Shown here piece after piece: positions 37,477 through 46,073 of a stretch of DNA of 64,000 nt (positions within the stretch are counted from its first letter, which is position 1; every line of letters starts with the position of its first letter). The position numbers were made by a program, and so were the translations under genes. The stretch lies in NCBI RefSeq assembly GCF_009498455.1, contig NZ_CP045644.1:3661001-3725000 (forward strand). Reading direction: 5' to 3'. A model generated the notes under the pieces. That model worked only from the letters and a program-made list of their open reading frames with translations. It searched no databases and was not told the DNA's origin. The DNA is from Variovorax paradoxus (GTDB lineage Bacteria > Pseudomonadota > Gammaproteobacteria > Burkholderiales > Burkholderiaceae_C).

Positions 37477-39363
37477 ATGTGGCATGACATCGAGGCAAAG
37501 GTTGATCTACTCAACTTCGGATTGGTCGCGAATGCAGCGACAAATCTGATCAAGGATGCCGGCGATATGCCGGTCACCATTGGAATATCCGGTGGATGGG
37601 GCGCCGGCAAATCGACTCTTGTGAAGCTTGTTCAGGCCCAATTGGAACAAAGCACAAAAAAGGACGACGAAAACTCCCCATACATCCTCATGGAGTTCAA
37701 CGCGTGGTTGTATCAGGGCTACGAAGATGCTCGCCAAGCGCTACTCCAAGCAGTCTCAGACCGACTTGTCGAAGAAGCAACGAAGCGGAAAACGTTCGTC
37801 GACAAGGCGATGGACTTTGCCAAGCGCGTCAAGCTACTCAAGGTAGGTCGAATCGCCGCACCGGTGGTTGCGCATGTTGCTGTCGGCACGCTCGGAGCGG
37901 GCCCCCTTGGAGCCCTGTTCGGCGCAGTCAGTGGCCTTGTACAGGGATTCGCCGATGAAAACAGGCGCGCGGAAAGCCTAAAGGCAGTCCAAGAGGCCTA
38001 CGCAGAGCTCTCGCCCGAACTCAAAGAAGTGATTGGAGAAAAGAAGGACGCGTCTTTGCCCAAGGAAATTGAGGGGCTGCGCCAGGCATTTGCCGACCTC
38101 TTGGAAAAGCTCAATGTCCGCTTGGTCGTCTTTGTCGACGATCTCGATCGATGCCTCCCTACAACGGCTATCGGCACGCTGGAGGCCATGCGGCTGTTGC
38201 TGCATGTCCCACGGACCGCCTTTCTGATTGCCGCCGACGAAAGCATGATTCGTGGCGCGGTTCGGGCTCACTTCAAAGGCGTGGAGATCGAAGAAGGGCT
38301 TGTCACTAGCTACTTCGATAAGCTCATCCAGATTCCGTTGCGCGTCCCGCGCCTTGGTATTAGTGAGGTCAAGGCATATCTCGCGCTCCTGCTGACTGAC
38401 CTCGCTGTGCGCAAAGGGAAGCTTTCAAGGGAGGCTCAGTCAGCTGGACAGGCAGAGGTTCTTAAGCTGCTAAAGAAGTCGTGGTCAAAGGGCATTTCAC
38501 GCGAGCTTCTTGATCAGGCGTTCAAACCTGAAGAGGCAGCGGTAGCCAAGGAATTGGATATCGCCGATCAGCTAGCGCCTCTGCTCGTGACATCCGCCGA
38601 AATTGCCGGCAATCCACGTCTCATCAAGCGATTTTTGAACAACATCATGATTCGGCTGACCATCGCCGAAGAAATGGAGATGCCGCTTGCCCTGGAGGCG
38701 CTGGTCAAGGTTCAGCTGTTCGAACGTTGCGCATCGAGTGCTGCATTCGAATTTCTGACCAAATCGGTGGCCGAAAATCCAGACGGCAACGCAGAGTTTC
38801 TAAACGCAGTGGAGGACGCCGCGCAAAAAGCCGAGAAGTACGAGCCGCCACACCCATCGTGGACCGGCCCCTTCTACGAGCAGTGGCTCAAGCTCGCTCC
38901 GCGTCTGGCAGGCAAAAATCTACAGCCAATCTTGCATCTCAGCCGCGACCGCAGCTTGGGTTTGGCTGCCTACGACGAACTATCTGCTCAAGCCAAGAAG
39001 GTGTTGGAAGCAATCATGGAGGCGACTGAACGGTCCGCATTGCTTGTCAATCAGCTCAAAGCCCTCGGTGAAGGAGATGTTTCTCGAATACTCAATCGTG
39101 CGATTCGAAAAGGTCGCGAGAACCAGTGGGAGTTTGAGGACATCGTGCGATGCCTTCATTGCACCGAATCTCATCCGGCGATGGGACTTCAGCTAGCACC
39201 GGCGCTCTACGAGGTCCCAGGCAACAAGCGCAGTGTGGCGCTCATTCCCCTGCTCAAATCGCTTCCGTGGGCAGCTGCTCTGTTGCGAGACTGGGAAGAC
39301 GATCCAGAGACGGACGAGAAGGCGCGCAAGTACCTGCAAAAACAAAAGAAAGAGGTCAAATAA
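37477..39363 (+). CDS. qatA: Qat anti-phage system QatA, KAP family P-loop ATPase
   Basis: 628 residues. Walker A GGWGAGKST is at 39-47 with Lys45; Walker B VFVDDLDRC is at 218-226, with the KAP pattern of two Asp and a following DRC. A hydrophobic Ala/Gly-rich insertion (about 125-160) lies between them, as in KAP ATPases, and may touch membrane. In the Qat defence system the ATPase is joined with QatB, a QueC-like and a TatD-like protein to block phage. It heads a four-gene operon with 1-, 4- and 4-base overlaps. The strong GAGGAGGA site decides the start. Confidence 0.93.
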   Translation: MWHDIEAKVDLLNFGLVANAATNLIKDAGDMPVTIGISGGWGAGKSTLVKLVQAQLEQSTKKDDENSPYILMEFNAWLYQGYEDARQALLQAVSDRLVEEATKRKTFVDKAMDFAKRVKLLKVGRIAAPVVAHVAVGTLGAGPLGALFGAVSGLVQGFADENRRAESLKAVQEAYAELSPELKEVIGEKKDASLPKEIEGLRQAFADLLEKLNVRLVVFVDDLDRCLPTTAIGTLEAMRLLLHVPRTAFLIAADESMIRGAVRAHFKGVEIEEGLVTSYFDKLIQIPLRVPRLGISEVKAYLALLLTDLAVRKGKLSREAQSAGQAEVLKLLKKSWSKGISRELLDQAFKPEEAAVAKELDIADQLAPLLVTSAEIAGNPRLIKRFLNNIMIRLTIAEEMEMPLALEALVKVQLFERCASSAAFEFLTKSVAENPDGNAEFLNAVEDAAQKAEKYEPPHPSWTGPFYEQWLKLAPRLAGKNLQPILHLSRDRSLGLAAYDELSAQAKKVLEAIMEATERSALLVNQLKALGEGDVSRILNRAIRKGRENQWEFEDIVRCLHCTESHPAMGLQLAPALYEVPGNKRSVALIPLLKSLPWAAALLRDWEDDPETDEKARKYLQKQKKEVK

Positions 39364-40190
39364 TGGGGACCTCCACATCCAGTTTGGGGCCGGGCAGTGG
39401 CGTGAGCTTGGACCCGCCCTGGTTAGACGACGTTGTCGGCGGAATTGGTGGGAGCGGCACTGTCGCGCCAATTGACGTGAACCCTCCGGTCCCTCCTGCC
39501 GCTCCAACAGGCAGTGCCCCTCCAAATCGATACGGCGATGCCCGCCGTGAGTTCGGGAAGTTCGCCAAGACCGGGAACACGCAACACCTTCGAAGTGCAG
39601 TCGGTCACTATTCCCGTCGAGGTAGTGGAGGTGCAGGCGCCGCGGCCAGCCGCATGCGCGCTTCCACTAGTGCCGGTTCCGCATTGTTCTCGTTCCTCAA
39701 CGCCGTCAGCCAAGGAACAACAGCCGAAGCCCGCAAATGGGTCGAAGACCTGCGCGAAACCAACCCGTCGGCAGAAGACGTAGTGGACGCCATCGTTCGA
39801 GAGCTGGCGCCCCCTGGCGGAAGCGCGGACGAAGATTCGCTCCGCGACGCGATGGATCACGCCTTGTCCGAACTCATCAAGGACGACCCCGCCATCGACC
39901 CCTTGAGCATGGAGGTCAACGACATCTGGGAACTGATGAAGGGCTACCTAGCAATCGAGGCAGGCAACCGGCTTTGCTTCGACCTCGGCCCAATCTTCGA
40001 AAGCTCGCAGCTTGACCCGCGAACAGCTGTTCTCCGGGAAAAGGAGATGCGACGCTTCCTCAGAAACGAAATTGGGGCACATGTAGAACTGCTGCGGGGC
40101 ACCATTGCCAATCCATCGCGCACCCAGCTAGACGGCATCCTGCAAGAGGCACTGAAGATGACCTTTGAGCTGTTTGAGGCAGAGCTATGA
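39363..40190 (+). CDS. qatB: Qat anti-phage system QatB
   Basis: 275 residues, start overlapping the qatA stop (TAATG). The N-terminal 60 residues are low-complexity Gly/Pro/Ser (LGPGSGVSLDPPW, PPVPPAAPTG). The rest is helical, with no catalytic motif recognised (REFGKFAKTGNTQHLRSAVG, MRRFLRNEIGAHVELLRG). Identification as QatB rests mainly on its place between the KAP ATPase and the QueC-like gene and on its size; sequence motifs alone would not name it. It is required in the described system, mechanism unknown. Confidence 0.85.
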   Translation: MGTSTSSLGPGSGVSLDPPWLDDVVGGIGGSGTVAPIDVNPPVPPAAPTGSAPPNRYGDARREFGKFAKTGNTQHLRSAVGHYSRRGSGGAGAAASRMRASTSAGSALFSFLNAVSQGTTAEARKWVEDLRETNPSAEDVVDAIVRELAPPGGSADEDSLRDAMDHALSELIKDDPAIDPLSMEVNDIWELMKGYLAIEAGNRLCFDLGPIFESSQLDPRTAVLREKEMRRFLRNEIGAHVELLRGTIANPSRTQLDGILQEALKMTFELFEAEL

Positions 40191-41473
40191 CAAAGATTTT
40201 CTGTGCGCCCAAGGACCAGATTCCGGAAGCCCGTCACGCTGATACCACATACTTTTCGATGTATGCGCACGACGGACTGCCCGACGTGAGCACTGTAGGA
40301 ACATCGCTCATTGATGAGGTCAAGAAGGCCGGGCTGGTGCCTAGCGCAGCAAGTTGGGACTTCTTAACCCTAGCATTAGCGGTCAACGCTGCCGATCATG
40401 CAGTGGAGCGCAGTCTTTCGGCCGACGGCTGGACGAGAACCATCGAGCTGGAAGTGGCTCTCTATGAGCCCGCCCCCTTCGGGAGGTTGACTATTGAGAT
40501 CGAACAGGCGCTGCGGTTCTTGACGGGCGACTTCTGGCGCTTGCGTTTCGTCGAAGGCGGATATCCGCCGCCGATTTCGAAACACCCCGTGGCTTATGAC
40601 GCGGACTGCGTATCGCTCCTGTCGGGCGGGCTTGATAGCCTGATTGGAGCACTGGACCTGACCGCTCAACGTCGGCGCCCCATTTTCGTCTCGCACATCG
40701 CCAAGGGTGACTCGGAGACGCAAGTCTTGTACGCAAAAACATTCGGTGGCGGTGAACGCCACCTGCAATGGAATCAAAATATTTGGTTGAAACCACAGCG
40801 CGAAGGCGAGGGCTCGACACGTGGTCGGTCTATTGTCTTCTTCGCTTTCGCAGCGCTTGCTGCCGACAGTCACGCACGCGCGTCCGAGGCCAGCTCCGTT
40901 GAGGTCTTCGTTCCAGAGAACGGGCTCATCAGCCTCAATGTGCCCTTGACCGTTGGCCGAGTTGGGAGCTTGAGTACCAAGACCACACACCCAGTTTTCA
41001 TGCAGCGGCTTCAAACCCTGTGGGCTAGCCTAGGGATTCCCGCGACCTTGCGACTCCCATACGCTGCAAAGACCAAGGGAGAGATGATGGCTGACTGTCT
41101 CGACCCAGACAGACTGAAAGGCTTGGCCGGGATGTCAACAAGCTGTGGCCGCTTTAGCGTATACGGATTGCGGCACTGTGGTCGGTGTGTGCCCTGCATG
41201 GTTCGCCGATCAGCCTTTCTGCGGTCCCGAATCTCAGATACCACTGCGGTGTATGTCTATCCCGATTTGAAGGCTGCACAGCCCGACAAGGGGGCGAACG
41301 ACGTTGCAGCAGTGGCCACTGCTGTGGTGAAAGTCGAGGACGAAGGCGTTCGCGCCTTCACCGCAGGGCAGTTCGTCTTCGCGGAGTCGTCTCACCGCGC
41401 AGTCTTCGAAGGGGTCGTTGAGCGAGGACTGCAAGAATTAGGGGTCTTGCTGCGTTCTCACCATGTCCTGTGA
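40187..41473 (+). CDS. qatC: Qat anti-phage system QatC, QueC-like protein
   Basis: 428 residues, ATGA overlap with qatB. The PP-loop ATPase motif SGGLDS is at 146-151. A zinc-binding set C320-x10-C331-x2-C334-x2-C337 follows, as in QueC (7-cyano-7-deazaguanine synthase). It is about twice the length of QueC, with an added N-terminal domain (1-140) and a long tail. In Qat it presumably uses ATP to modify a nitrile- or amide-type target rather than make queuosine; no other queuosine genes are near. Confidence 0.93.
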   Translation: MTKIFCAPKDQIPEARHADTTYFSMYAHDGLPDVSTVGTSLIDEVKKAGLVPSAASWDFLTLALAVNAADHAVERSLSADGWTRTIELEVALYEPAPFGRLTIEIEQALRFLTGDFWRLRFVEGGYPPPISKHPVAYDADCVSLLSGGLDSLIGALDLTAQRRRPIFVSHIAKGDSETQVLYAKTFGGGERHLQWNQNIWLKPQREGEGSTRGRSIVFFAFAALAADSHARASEASSVEVFVPENGLISLNVPLTVGRVGSLSTKTTHPVFMQRLQTLWASLGIPATLRLPYAAKTKGEMMADCLDPDRLKGLAGMSTSCGRFSVYGLRHCGRCVPCMVRRSAFLRSRISDTTAVYVYPDLKAAQPDKGANDVAAVATAVVKVEDEGVRAFTAGQFVFAESSHRAVFEGVVERGLQELGVLLRSHHVL

Positions 41474-42204
41474 TTGACTTCCATTCCCATCTTGACCTGT
41501 ATCCCGAAGGCTTGGCACTCGCACGCGAGGTCAATCGCAGAAACGACTTCACCCTCGTCGTGACAACCAGTCCACGGGCGTACTACGCCACCTCGCGGGT
41601 GTTCCGGGGGCTGGAGAATATCCACGTCGGACTCGGTCTTCATCCCGAGGTCGCCGAGGCCAAGGCTGCGGAGTTGGATGCGCTAGTCGCTGGGATCAAA
41701 GGGGCTCGGTTCGTTGGTGAGGTCGGCCTCGATGGATCGCCCAGATTTCGCAAGTCCCTCGAACTCCAGGAGCGCATCTTTCGTGCGGTGCTCGGGGAAT
41801 GCCGCCAGCAAGGCGGGAGAATCATCAGCATTCACTCGCGCGGTGCAGCACAGCGGACCATCGAAGCCCTGGCTACCGCCAGGGATGTAGGCGTTCCGGT
41901 GCTGCACTGGTTCTCTGGAGGGGTCACCGAACTTCGGACGGCATCCCGACTGGGCTGTTGGTTCAGCGTCGGGCCGGCCATGCTCGTAGGTGAAAAGGGC
42001 CGCAGCCTGTTGAGTCACATGCCGGTTGACCATGTTCTACCCGAGACTGATGGCCCTTTCACCACTGAACGAGGTGTTGCTCTGAAGCCGTGGGACGCTT
42101 GGGAGGTTTGCTCGACGCTGTCAGAGATCTGGGCTATGCCTCGCGAAGCCGTCGAGAAGCAGCTACAAAACAATCTCCGGCGGCTACTCTCTAGCCAGCC
42201 TTAA
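41470..42204 (+). CDS. qatD: Qat anti-phage system QatD, TatD-like DNase
   Basis: 244 residues from GTG 41470, overlapping qatC by 4 bases. The TatD metal ligands are all present: H5-S-H7, Glu84 (GEVGLDG), His122 (SIHSRG), His146 (LHWFSGG) and Asp194 (ETDGPF). The fold is a metal-dependent nuclease TIM barrel. It closes the operon and probably supplies DNA cleavage in the defence response. Confidence 0.94.
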   Translation: MIDFHSHLDLYPEGLALAREVNRRNDFTLVVTTSPRAYYATSRVFRGLENIHVGLGLHPEVAEAKAAELDALVAGIKGARFVGEVGLDGSPRFRKSLELQERIFRAVLGECRQQGGRIISIHSRGAAQRTIEALATARDVGVPVLHWFSGGVTELRTASRLGCWFSVGPAMLVGEKGRSLLSHMPVDHVLPETDGPFTTERGVALKPWDAWEVCSTLSEIWAMPREAVEKQLQNNLRRLLSSQP

Positions 42205-42257
42205 CTGGCTGCCGTAAGACGCTCCGTTCACAATTTTTTCCGCTGCGGCCTGTCCAT

Positions 42258-42434
42258 GTCGAATGGCGGCTCAACGACCTGACGCTCCAATTCAAGGACG
42301 GCCTCCACATCATGATCGGCCCGAACAATGGAGGAAAGACTGCGGATGACTGGCTTGGGAAGCCGCGGTCGTTCGGGCATCAAACTCAAGCGACCAGTGC
42401 CCGTCTGACGCGGCCACATACGCGCTGCCGGTAG
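42258..42434 (+). pseudogene. Remnant of an OLD/RecF-type AAA ATPase
   Basis: One frame reads WRLNDLTLQFKDGLHIMIGP followed by NNGGKT, the exact pattern of the first strand and Walker A loop of OLD-like and RecF-like ATPases (DGLxxLIGPNNxGKT). After the Lys-Thr the frame continues for about 30 unrelated codons to TAG 42432. There is no start with ribosome site before it, so only some 28 codons of the original gene remain. OLD-type ATPases occur in Gabija, Septu and retron defence systems, so this is probably the stub of a second defence gene beside Qat. Confidence 0.6.
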
Positions 42435-42500
42435 CAGCACTTGAGGGACGAGGGCTCCGAAATCAACGTTTTCCAGCGATGGATTCCCGGCACTCGCGCT

Positions 42501-43835
42501 TCACCTCTGCGGCATATCCCTAACCGAATACCCAAGACTCACAGTCGCATCCGCCGGAATCGCAGGCATCGTCGAATTCCACTCCTGCCACTGCGCCCGC
42601 ATCGCCTCCAGCCGCTGCGGCTCCTTCTTCCCCAGGTTCGCGCGTTCGCGCTCATCGGCCGGAATGTTGAACAGGTACTCGTTGCCGTCGACCTTCAGGT
42701 ACTTCCAGTCGCCGTCGCGCATCGCTTCCTGGCCGCGGTGGTTCATGCGCCAGTGCAGGGGGCGGCGGAAGGTTTGGGTGGCGTCTTTCAGCACGGGCAT
42801 GAGCGACACGCCATCGAGCGGGTACGCCGCGTCGCCCTTCACGCCGGCGGCGTCGAGCATGGTGGCCGACCAGTCCATGGTCATGCACAGCTGGGTGCTC
42901 TCGCTGCCCTTGGCGATCACCTTCGGCCAGTGCGCAATCCATGGCACGCGGATGCCGCCTTCGGTCAAATCCATCTTGCCGCCGACCAGCGGCCAGTTGT
43001 CGGAGAAGCGTTCGCCGCCGTTGTCGCTGGTGAACACGACGAGGGTGTTGTCGGCCATGCCGTGCTTTTCGAGCGCGGCCATGATCCAGCCGATGCCCTC
43101 GTCCATGTGATGGATCATGCGGCGGTACACATGAATGTTGCCGCCCGACAGGTCGAACAGGTTGTCCTTCACGAGCGGCGCCTTGTCGGCGTCGTCGCGG
43201 GTTTCCCACGGCCAGTGGGGGGCGGTGTAGTGCAGGCTCAGGAAGAAGGGCGCCTCTTGCGTGGCCATGCGCTCGACGTAGTCGACGGCGCGCTTGGACA
43301 GCACGTCGGTCAGGTAGCCCTCGTCGTCCTTGTGCTCTTCTTCGCCGTACCAGAGGTCGTGGCGGCCGGCTGAATCGCAGTGGGTGAAGTAGTCGACACC
43401 GCCCGACATGGGGCCGAAGAACTCTTCATACCCCGAACGCAACGGGCCGAAGCTGGGCGGGTAGCCCAGGTGCCACTTGCCGATGAGCGCGGTCTTGTAG
43501 CCGCTGTCTTTCAGCAGCGACGGCAGGGTGGGGTGCTCGGTGGGCAGGCCCAGCGTGGTGCTGCCGCGGCTCTTGCTGTTGATGGGCTCTTCGGCCGCGC
43601 CGCGCAGGCGGTACTGGTACCGCGCGGTGATCATCGCGAAGCGCGTGGGCGAGCACACGGGCGAGTTGGAGTACCCCTGCGTGAGCTTCAAACCGTTGGC
43701 GGCCAGGCCGTCGAGCACGGGCGACACGCGGCCGAAGGGCGCCTCGCGGCCGCCGTAGCAGCCGAGGTCGGCATAGCCGAGGTCGTCGGCCACGATGAAG
43801 ATGATGTTGGGGCGGGTGCTGCTGCGTGTCGTCAT
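42501..43835 (-). CDS. Sulfatase (arylsulfatase type)
   Basis: 444 residues without signal peptide, so probably cytoplasmic. The start NIIFIVADDLGYADLGCYGG gives the metal Asp pair (Asp17, Asp18). The signature C61-S-P-T-R65 supplies the Cys converted to formylglycine, and the second signature is GYKTALIGKWHLG. Further sites are HYTAPHWPW and FTSDNGGERFSDN. It hydrolyses sulfate esters; a formylglycine-generating enzyme is not in the window. It is the last gene of a minus-strand operon with two Bug receptors, divergent from a MarR regulator, which suggests uptake and desulfation of an organic sulfate. Confidence 0.94.
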   Translation of the reverse strand: MTTRSSTRPNIIFIVADDLGYADLGCYGGREAPFGRVSPVLDGLAANGLKLTQGYSNSPVCSPTRFAMITARYQYRLRGAAEEPINSKSRGSTTLGLPTEHPTLPSLLKDSGYKTALIGKWHLGYPPSFGPLRSGYEEFFGPMSGGVDYFTHCDSAGRHDLWYGEEEHKDDEGYLTDVLSKRAVDYVERMATQEAPFFLSLHYTAPHWPWETRDDADKAPLVKDNLFDLSGGNIHVYRRMIHHMDEGIGWIMAALEKHGMADNTLVVFTSDNGGERFSDNWPLVGGKMDLTEGGIRVPWIAHWPKVIAKGSESTQLCMTMDWSATMLDAAGVKGDAAYPLDGVSLMPVLKDATQTFRRPLHWRMNHRGQEAMRDGDWKYLKVDGNEYLFNIPADERERANLGKKEPQRLEAMRAQWQEWNSTMPAIPADATVSLGYSVRDMPQR

Positions 43836-43857
43836 AGGTCGCTGAGAGGTTTTTCGA

Positions 43858-44886
43858 TCAGGGCTGGTAACCGGACTTCTGGACCACAGGTGCCCACTGC
43901 GCCTTGTAGGCCTTGAGCATCGCGGCGGTCTGCGCCTGGGTGCTCACCACCGGCGTCATGCCGGCGTCCTTGAACTTGCGTTGGGTGTCGGGGTCTTGCA
44001 TCACGGCGTGGATGGTGGTGGCCAGGCGCTCGACCTTCTCCTTGGGCATGGTGGCCGGCGCGAAGAAGGTGTTCCAGCCGGCGGCGGCGAGGTCGAGGCC
44101 GGCTTCCTTGAAGGTCGGAATGGTGGGTGCGAAGGGCGAGCGCTTTTCGCCCGACAGCGCCAGGATGCGCAGCTTGCCGGCGTTGTGCTGCGGCAGCACG
44201 ACGTCTTCGGTGTCGACGGCAATGGGCACCTGGCCGCCGATCAAATCATTCAGCAGCGGGGCCGAGCCGCGGTAGCCCACCACCTGGGTCTGCACCTTGG
44301 CCTTCTCGCCCACCATGAGACCGAAGAAGTGCGGCAGGCTGCCGGTGGCGGGCACGCCCACGTTGGCCTGCTGCGGGTTGGCGCGCATCCATGCGAGCAA
44401 GTGGTTCAGCTCGCGCACGGGCAGCGTGGGCGACACGGACAGCGCAAAGTCGTAGGCATTGACGTGCGACACGGGCACGAAGTCGCGCTCGGGCTCGTAG
44501 CCGTTGTCCTTGAAGACGAGCGGCGCCACGATCATCACGGCGGGGTTGGCGAGCATCAGCACGTTCTGGCCTGCGGGCGTGGCCTTGACCTGCTGCGCGG
44601 CCAAACGGCCGCCCGCGCCGGGCTTGTTCTCGACGATGACGGGCACGCCGAGCTTGGCGGTGAGCTTGTCGCCCACGATGCGCGCCACGCGGTCGGTGGC
44701 GCCGCCGGGCGCGTAGCCGACGACGATGCGCAGCGGGCTGTCGAGTGCGGCTTGGGCAGCCTGCGCGCGTGCGAGCGTGGGAGCGGCGATGGCCGCCACG
44801 ATGCCGGCCATGGCCAGCAAGGCGGCGAGGCGGCGACGCGCCGGGTTGAAGGAGGCGGAAGAAGCGGAGAGGGTGCGCGAGATCAT
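43858..44886 (-). CDS. Bug family substrate-binding protein
   Basis: 342 residues from ATG 44886. Signal peptide (RRRLAALLAMAGIVAAIAAP...ARAQ) and Bug motifs LRIVVGYAPGGATDRVAR, VIVENKPGAGGRLAAQ, LPHFFGLMVGEKAKV and GYRGSAPLLNDLIGGQV. Periplasmic receptor for an organic acid; ligand unknown. It is 22 bp upstream of the sulfatase gene and 29 bp downstream of another Bug gene, all one operon. Confidence 0.93.
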   Translation of the reverse strand: MISRTLSASSASFNPARRRLAALLAMAGIVAAIAAPTLARAQAAQAALDSPLRIVVGYAPGGATDRVARIVGDKLTAKLGVPVIVENKPGAGGRLAAQQVKATPAGQNVLMLANPAVMIVAPLVFKDNGYEPERDFVPVSHVNAYDFALSVSPTLPVRELNHLLAWMRANPQQANVGVPATGSLPHFFGLMVGEKAKVQTQVVGYRGSAPLLNDLIGGQVPIAVDTEDVVLPQHNAGKLRILALSGEKRSPFAPTIPTFKEAGLDLAAAGWNTFFAPATMPKEKVERLATTIHAVMQDPDTQRKFKDAGMTPVVSTQAQTAAMLKAYKAQWAPVVQKSGYQP

Positions 44887-44915
44887 GAAGGGTGTCCTTG
44901 GGGTCTGTCGGTCGG

Positions 44916-45920
44916 TCAGTCGTTGGCCTGGAAGTTCACGGCCTTCATGATGCCGGCCCAGCGGGCGATGTCTTCGCGCATGGTCTTCACGAGCGCCTCG
45001 GGGCCGTCGGCCACGGGGTACATGCCGTTCTGCAGCAGCTGCTGGCGCACGTCGCGCGAGTTCACGGCGCGGATGATTTCGGCGCGCAGTTTCTCGGCGG
45101 TGGCGGGCGGCGTTTTCAGCGGCGCGTAGTAGGCGAACCATGCGGTGGCCACCACGTCCTTGTAGCCGCTCTCGACGAAGCTGGGCAGCTGCGGCATGAG
45201 CGGCGAGCGCTTGTCGCCGCTGGTGGCCAGCACTTTCACGCGGCCGGTGGGCAGCATCTGCTGCGCGCCGCCGATGGTGTCGAAGTACACGGGCACGGTG
45301 CCGCCCATCACGTCCTGGCGCGCGGGCGTGGAGCCGCGGTAGGGCACGTGCACCATCTTCAGGCCGGCCGCGCGGTTGAGCATTTCGCCCAGAAAGTGCG
45401 AGGGCGTGCCGGCGCCGTACGAACCGAAGCTCACCTTGTCGCCCTGCGCCTTGGCCCAGGTGATGAACTCGGCCAGCGTGTTGGCGGGCACGTCCTTGTG
45501 CACGGTGAGCGCCAGCTCGAAGCGCGCGGCGTTCACCAGCGGCACGAAGTCCTTGATGGGGTCGTACGACAGGTTGCGGTAGGCGCTGGGGAACATGGTC
45601 ATCATGCTCGCGGTGCCCAGCAGCAGGGTGTGGCCGTCGGGCGCCGCGCTCTTCACGGCCTCCACGGCAATGCGGCCGGCCGCGCCCGAGCGGTTGTCGA
45701 TGATGAGCGGGCCGAGCGAATCGCGCACCTGGTGGGCAATGGCGCGGGTCAGCACGTCCTGCGTGCCGCCGGCGGGCACGCCGATGAGCACCTTGATGGG
45801 CTGGCCGGGGGTGAAGGCGGGCGGCTGCTGCGCGAACGCAAGCGGAGCAAGCGGTGCAAGGGCCAGCCCGCCAAGGGTGGCCAGGGTGCGGCGGCGGGTC
45901 GGGTCGGGAAGCTGGGGCAT
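44916..45920 (-). CDS. Bug family substrate-binding protein
   Basis: 334 residues from ATG 45920; a TTG two codons earlier is less likely. The N-terminus has a twin-Arg-like RRRTLATLGGLALAPLAPLAFAQ signal. Bug motifs: IKVLIGVPAGGTQDVLTRA, LIIDNRSGAAGRIAVEA, PDGHTLLLGT and MVHVPYRGSTPARQDVMGG. It is the first gene of the Bug-Bug-sulfatase operon and is divergent from the MarR gene. Confidence 0.93.
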   Translation of the reverse strand: MPQLPDPTRRRTLATLGGLALAPLAPLAFAQQPPAFTPGQPIKVLIGVPAGGTQDVLTRAIAHQVRDSLGPLIIDNRSGAAGRIAVEAVKSAAPDGHTLLLGTASMMTMFPSAYRNLSYDPIKDFVPLVNAARFELALTVHKDVPANTLAEFITWAKAQGDKVSFGSYGAGTPSHFLGEMLNRAAGLKMVHVPYRGSTPARQDVMGGTVPVYFDTIGGAQQMLPTGRVKVLATSGDKRSPLMPQLPSFVESGYKDVVATAWFAYYAPLKTPPATAEKLRAEIIRAVNSRDVRQQLLQNGMYPVADGPEALVKTMREDIARWAGIMKAVNFQAND

Positions 45921-46020
45921 CGTCAATGTCTCCGTGTCTCGTTCGGCGTACTGCAGTGGTCGGTGCGTGGCCGGGGCGGGTGGCCGCGGCTGCGGACGAT
46001 TCTGGAGACGCTACAGTCGA

Positions 46021-46028
46021 TTGATCAA
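46021..46028. promoter_or_regulatory. Possible MarR operator TTGATCAA
   Basis: A perfect 8-bp palindrome, flanked by GATT-like sequence on both sides, 46 bp before the MarR start in the divergent region (45921-46073). MarR proteins bind short dyads of this kind and often repress both directions. Confidence 0.4.
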
Positions 46029-46073
46029 ATCAACCATCGCCCGGATTTACCCGGCCTTTCGAGACCCCGCCCC

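Noticed and set aside
40187..41473. Housekeeping queC of queuosine synthesis
   Set aside because: About twice the usual length, lower GC, and locked in an operon with KAP and TatD-like genes; no queD, queE or queF nearby.
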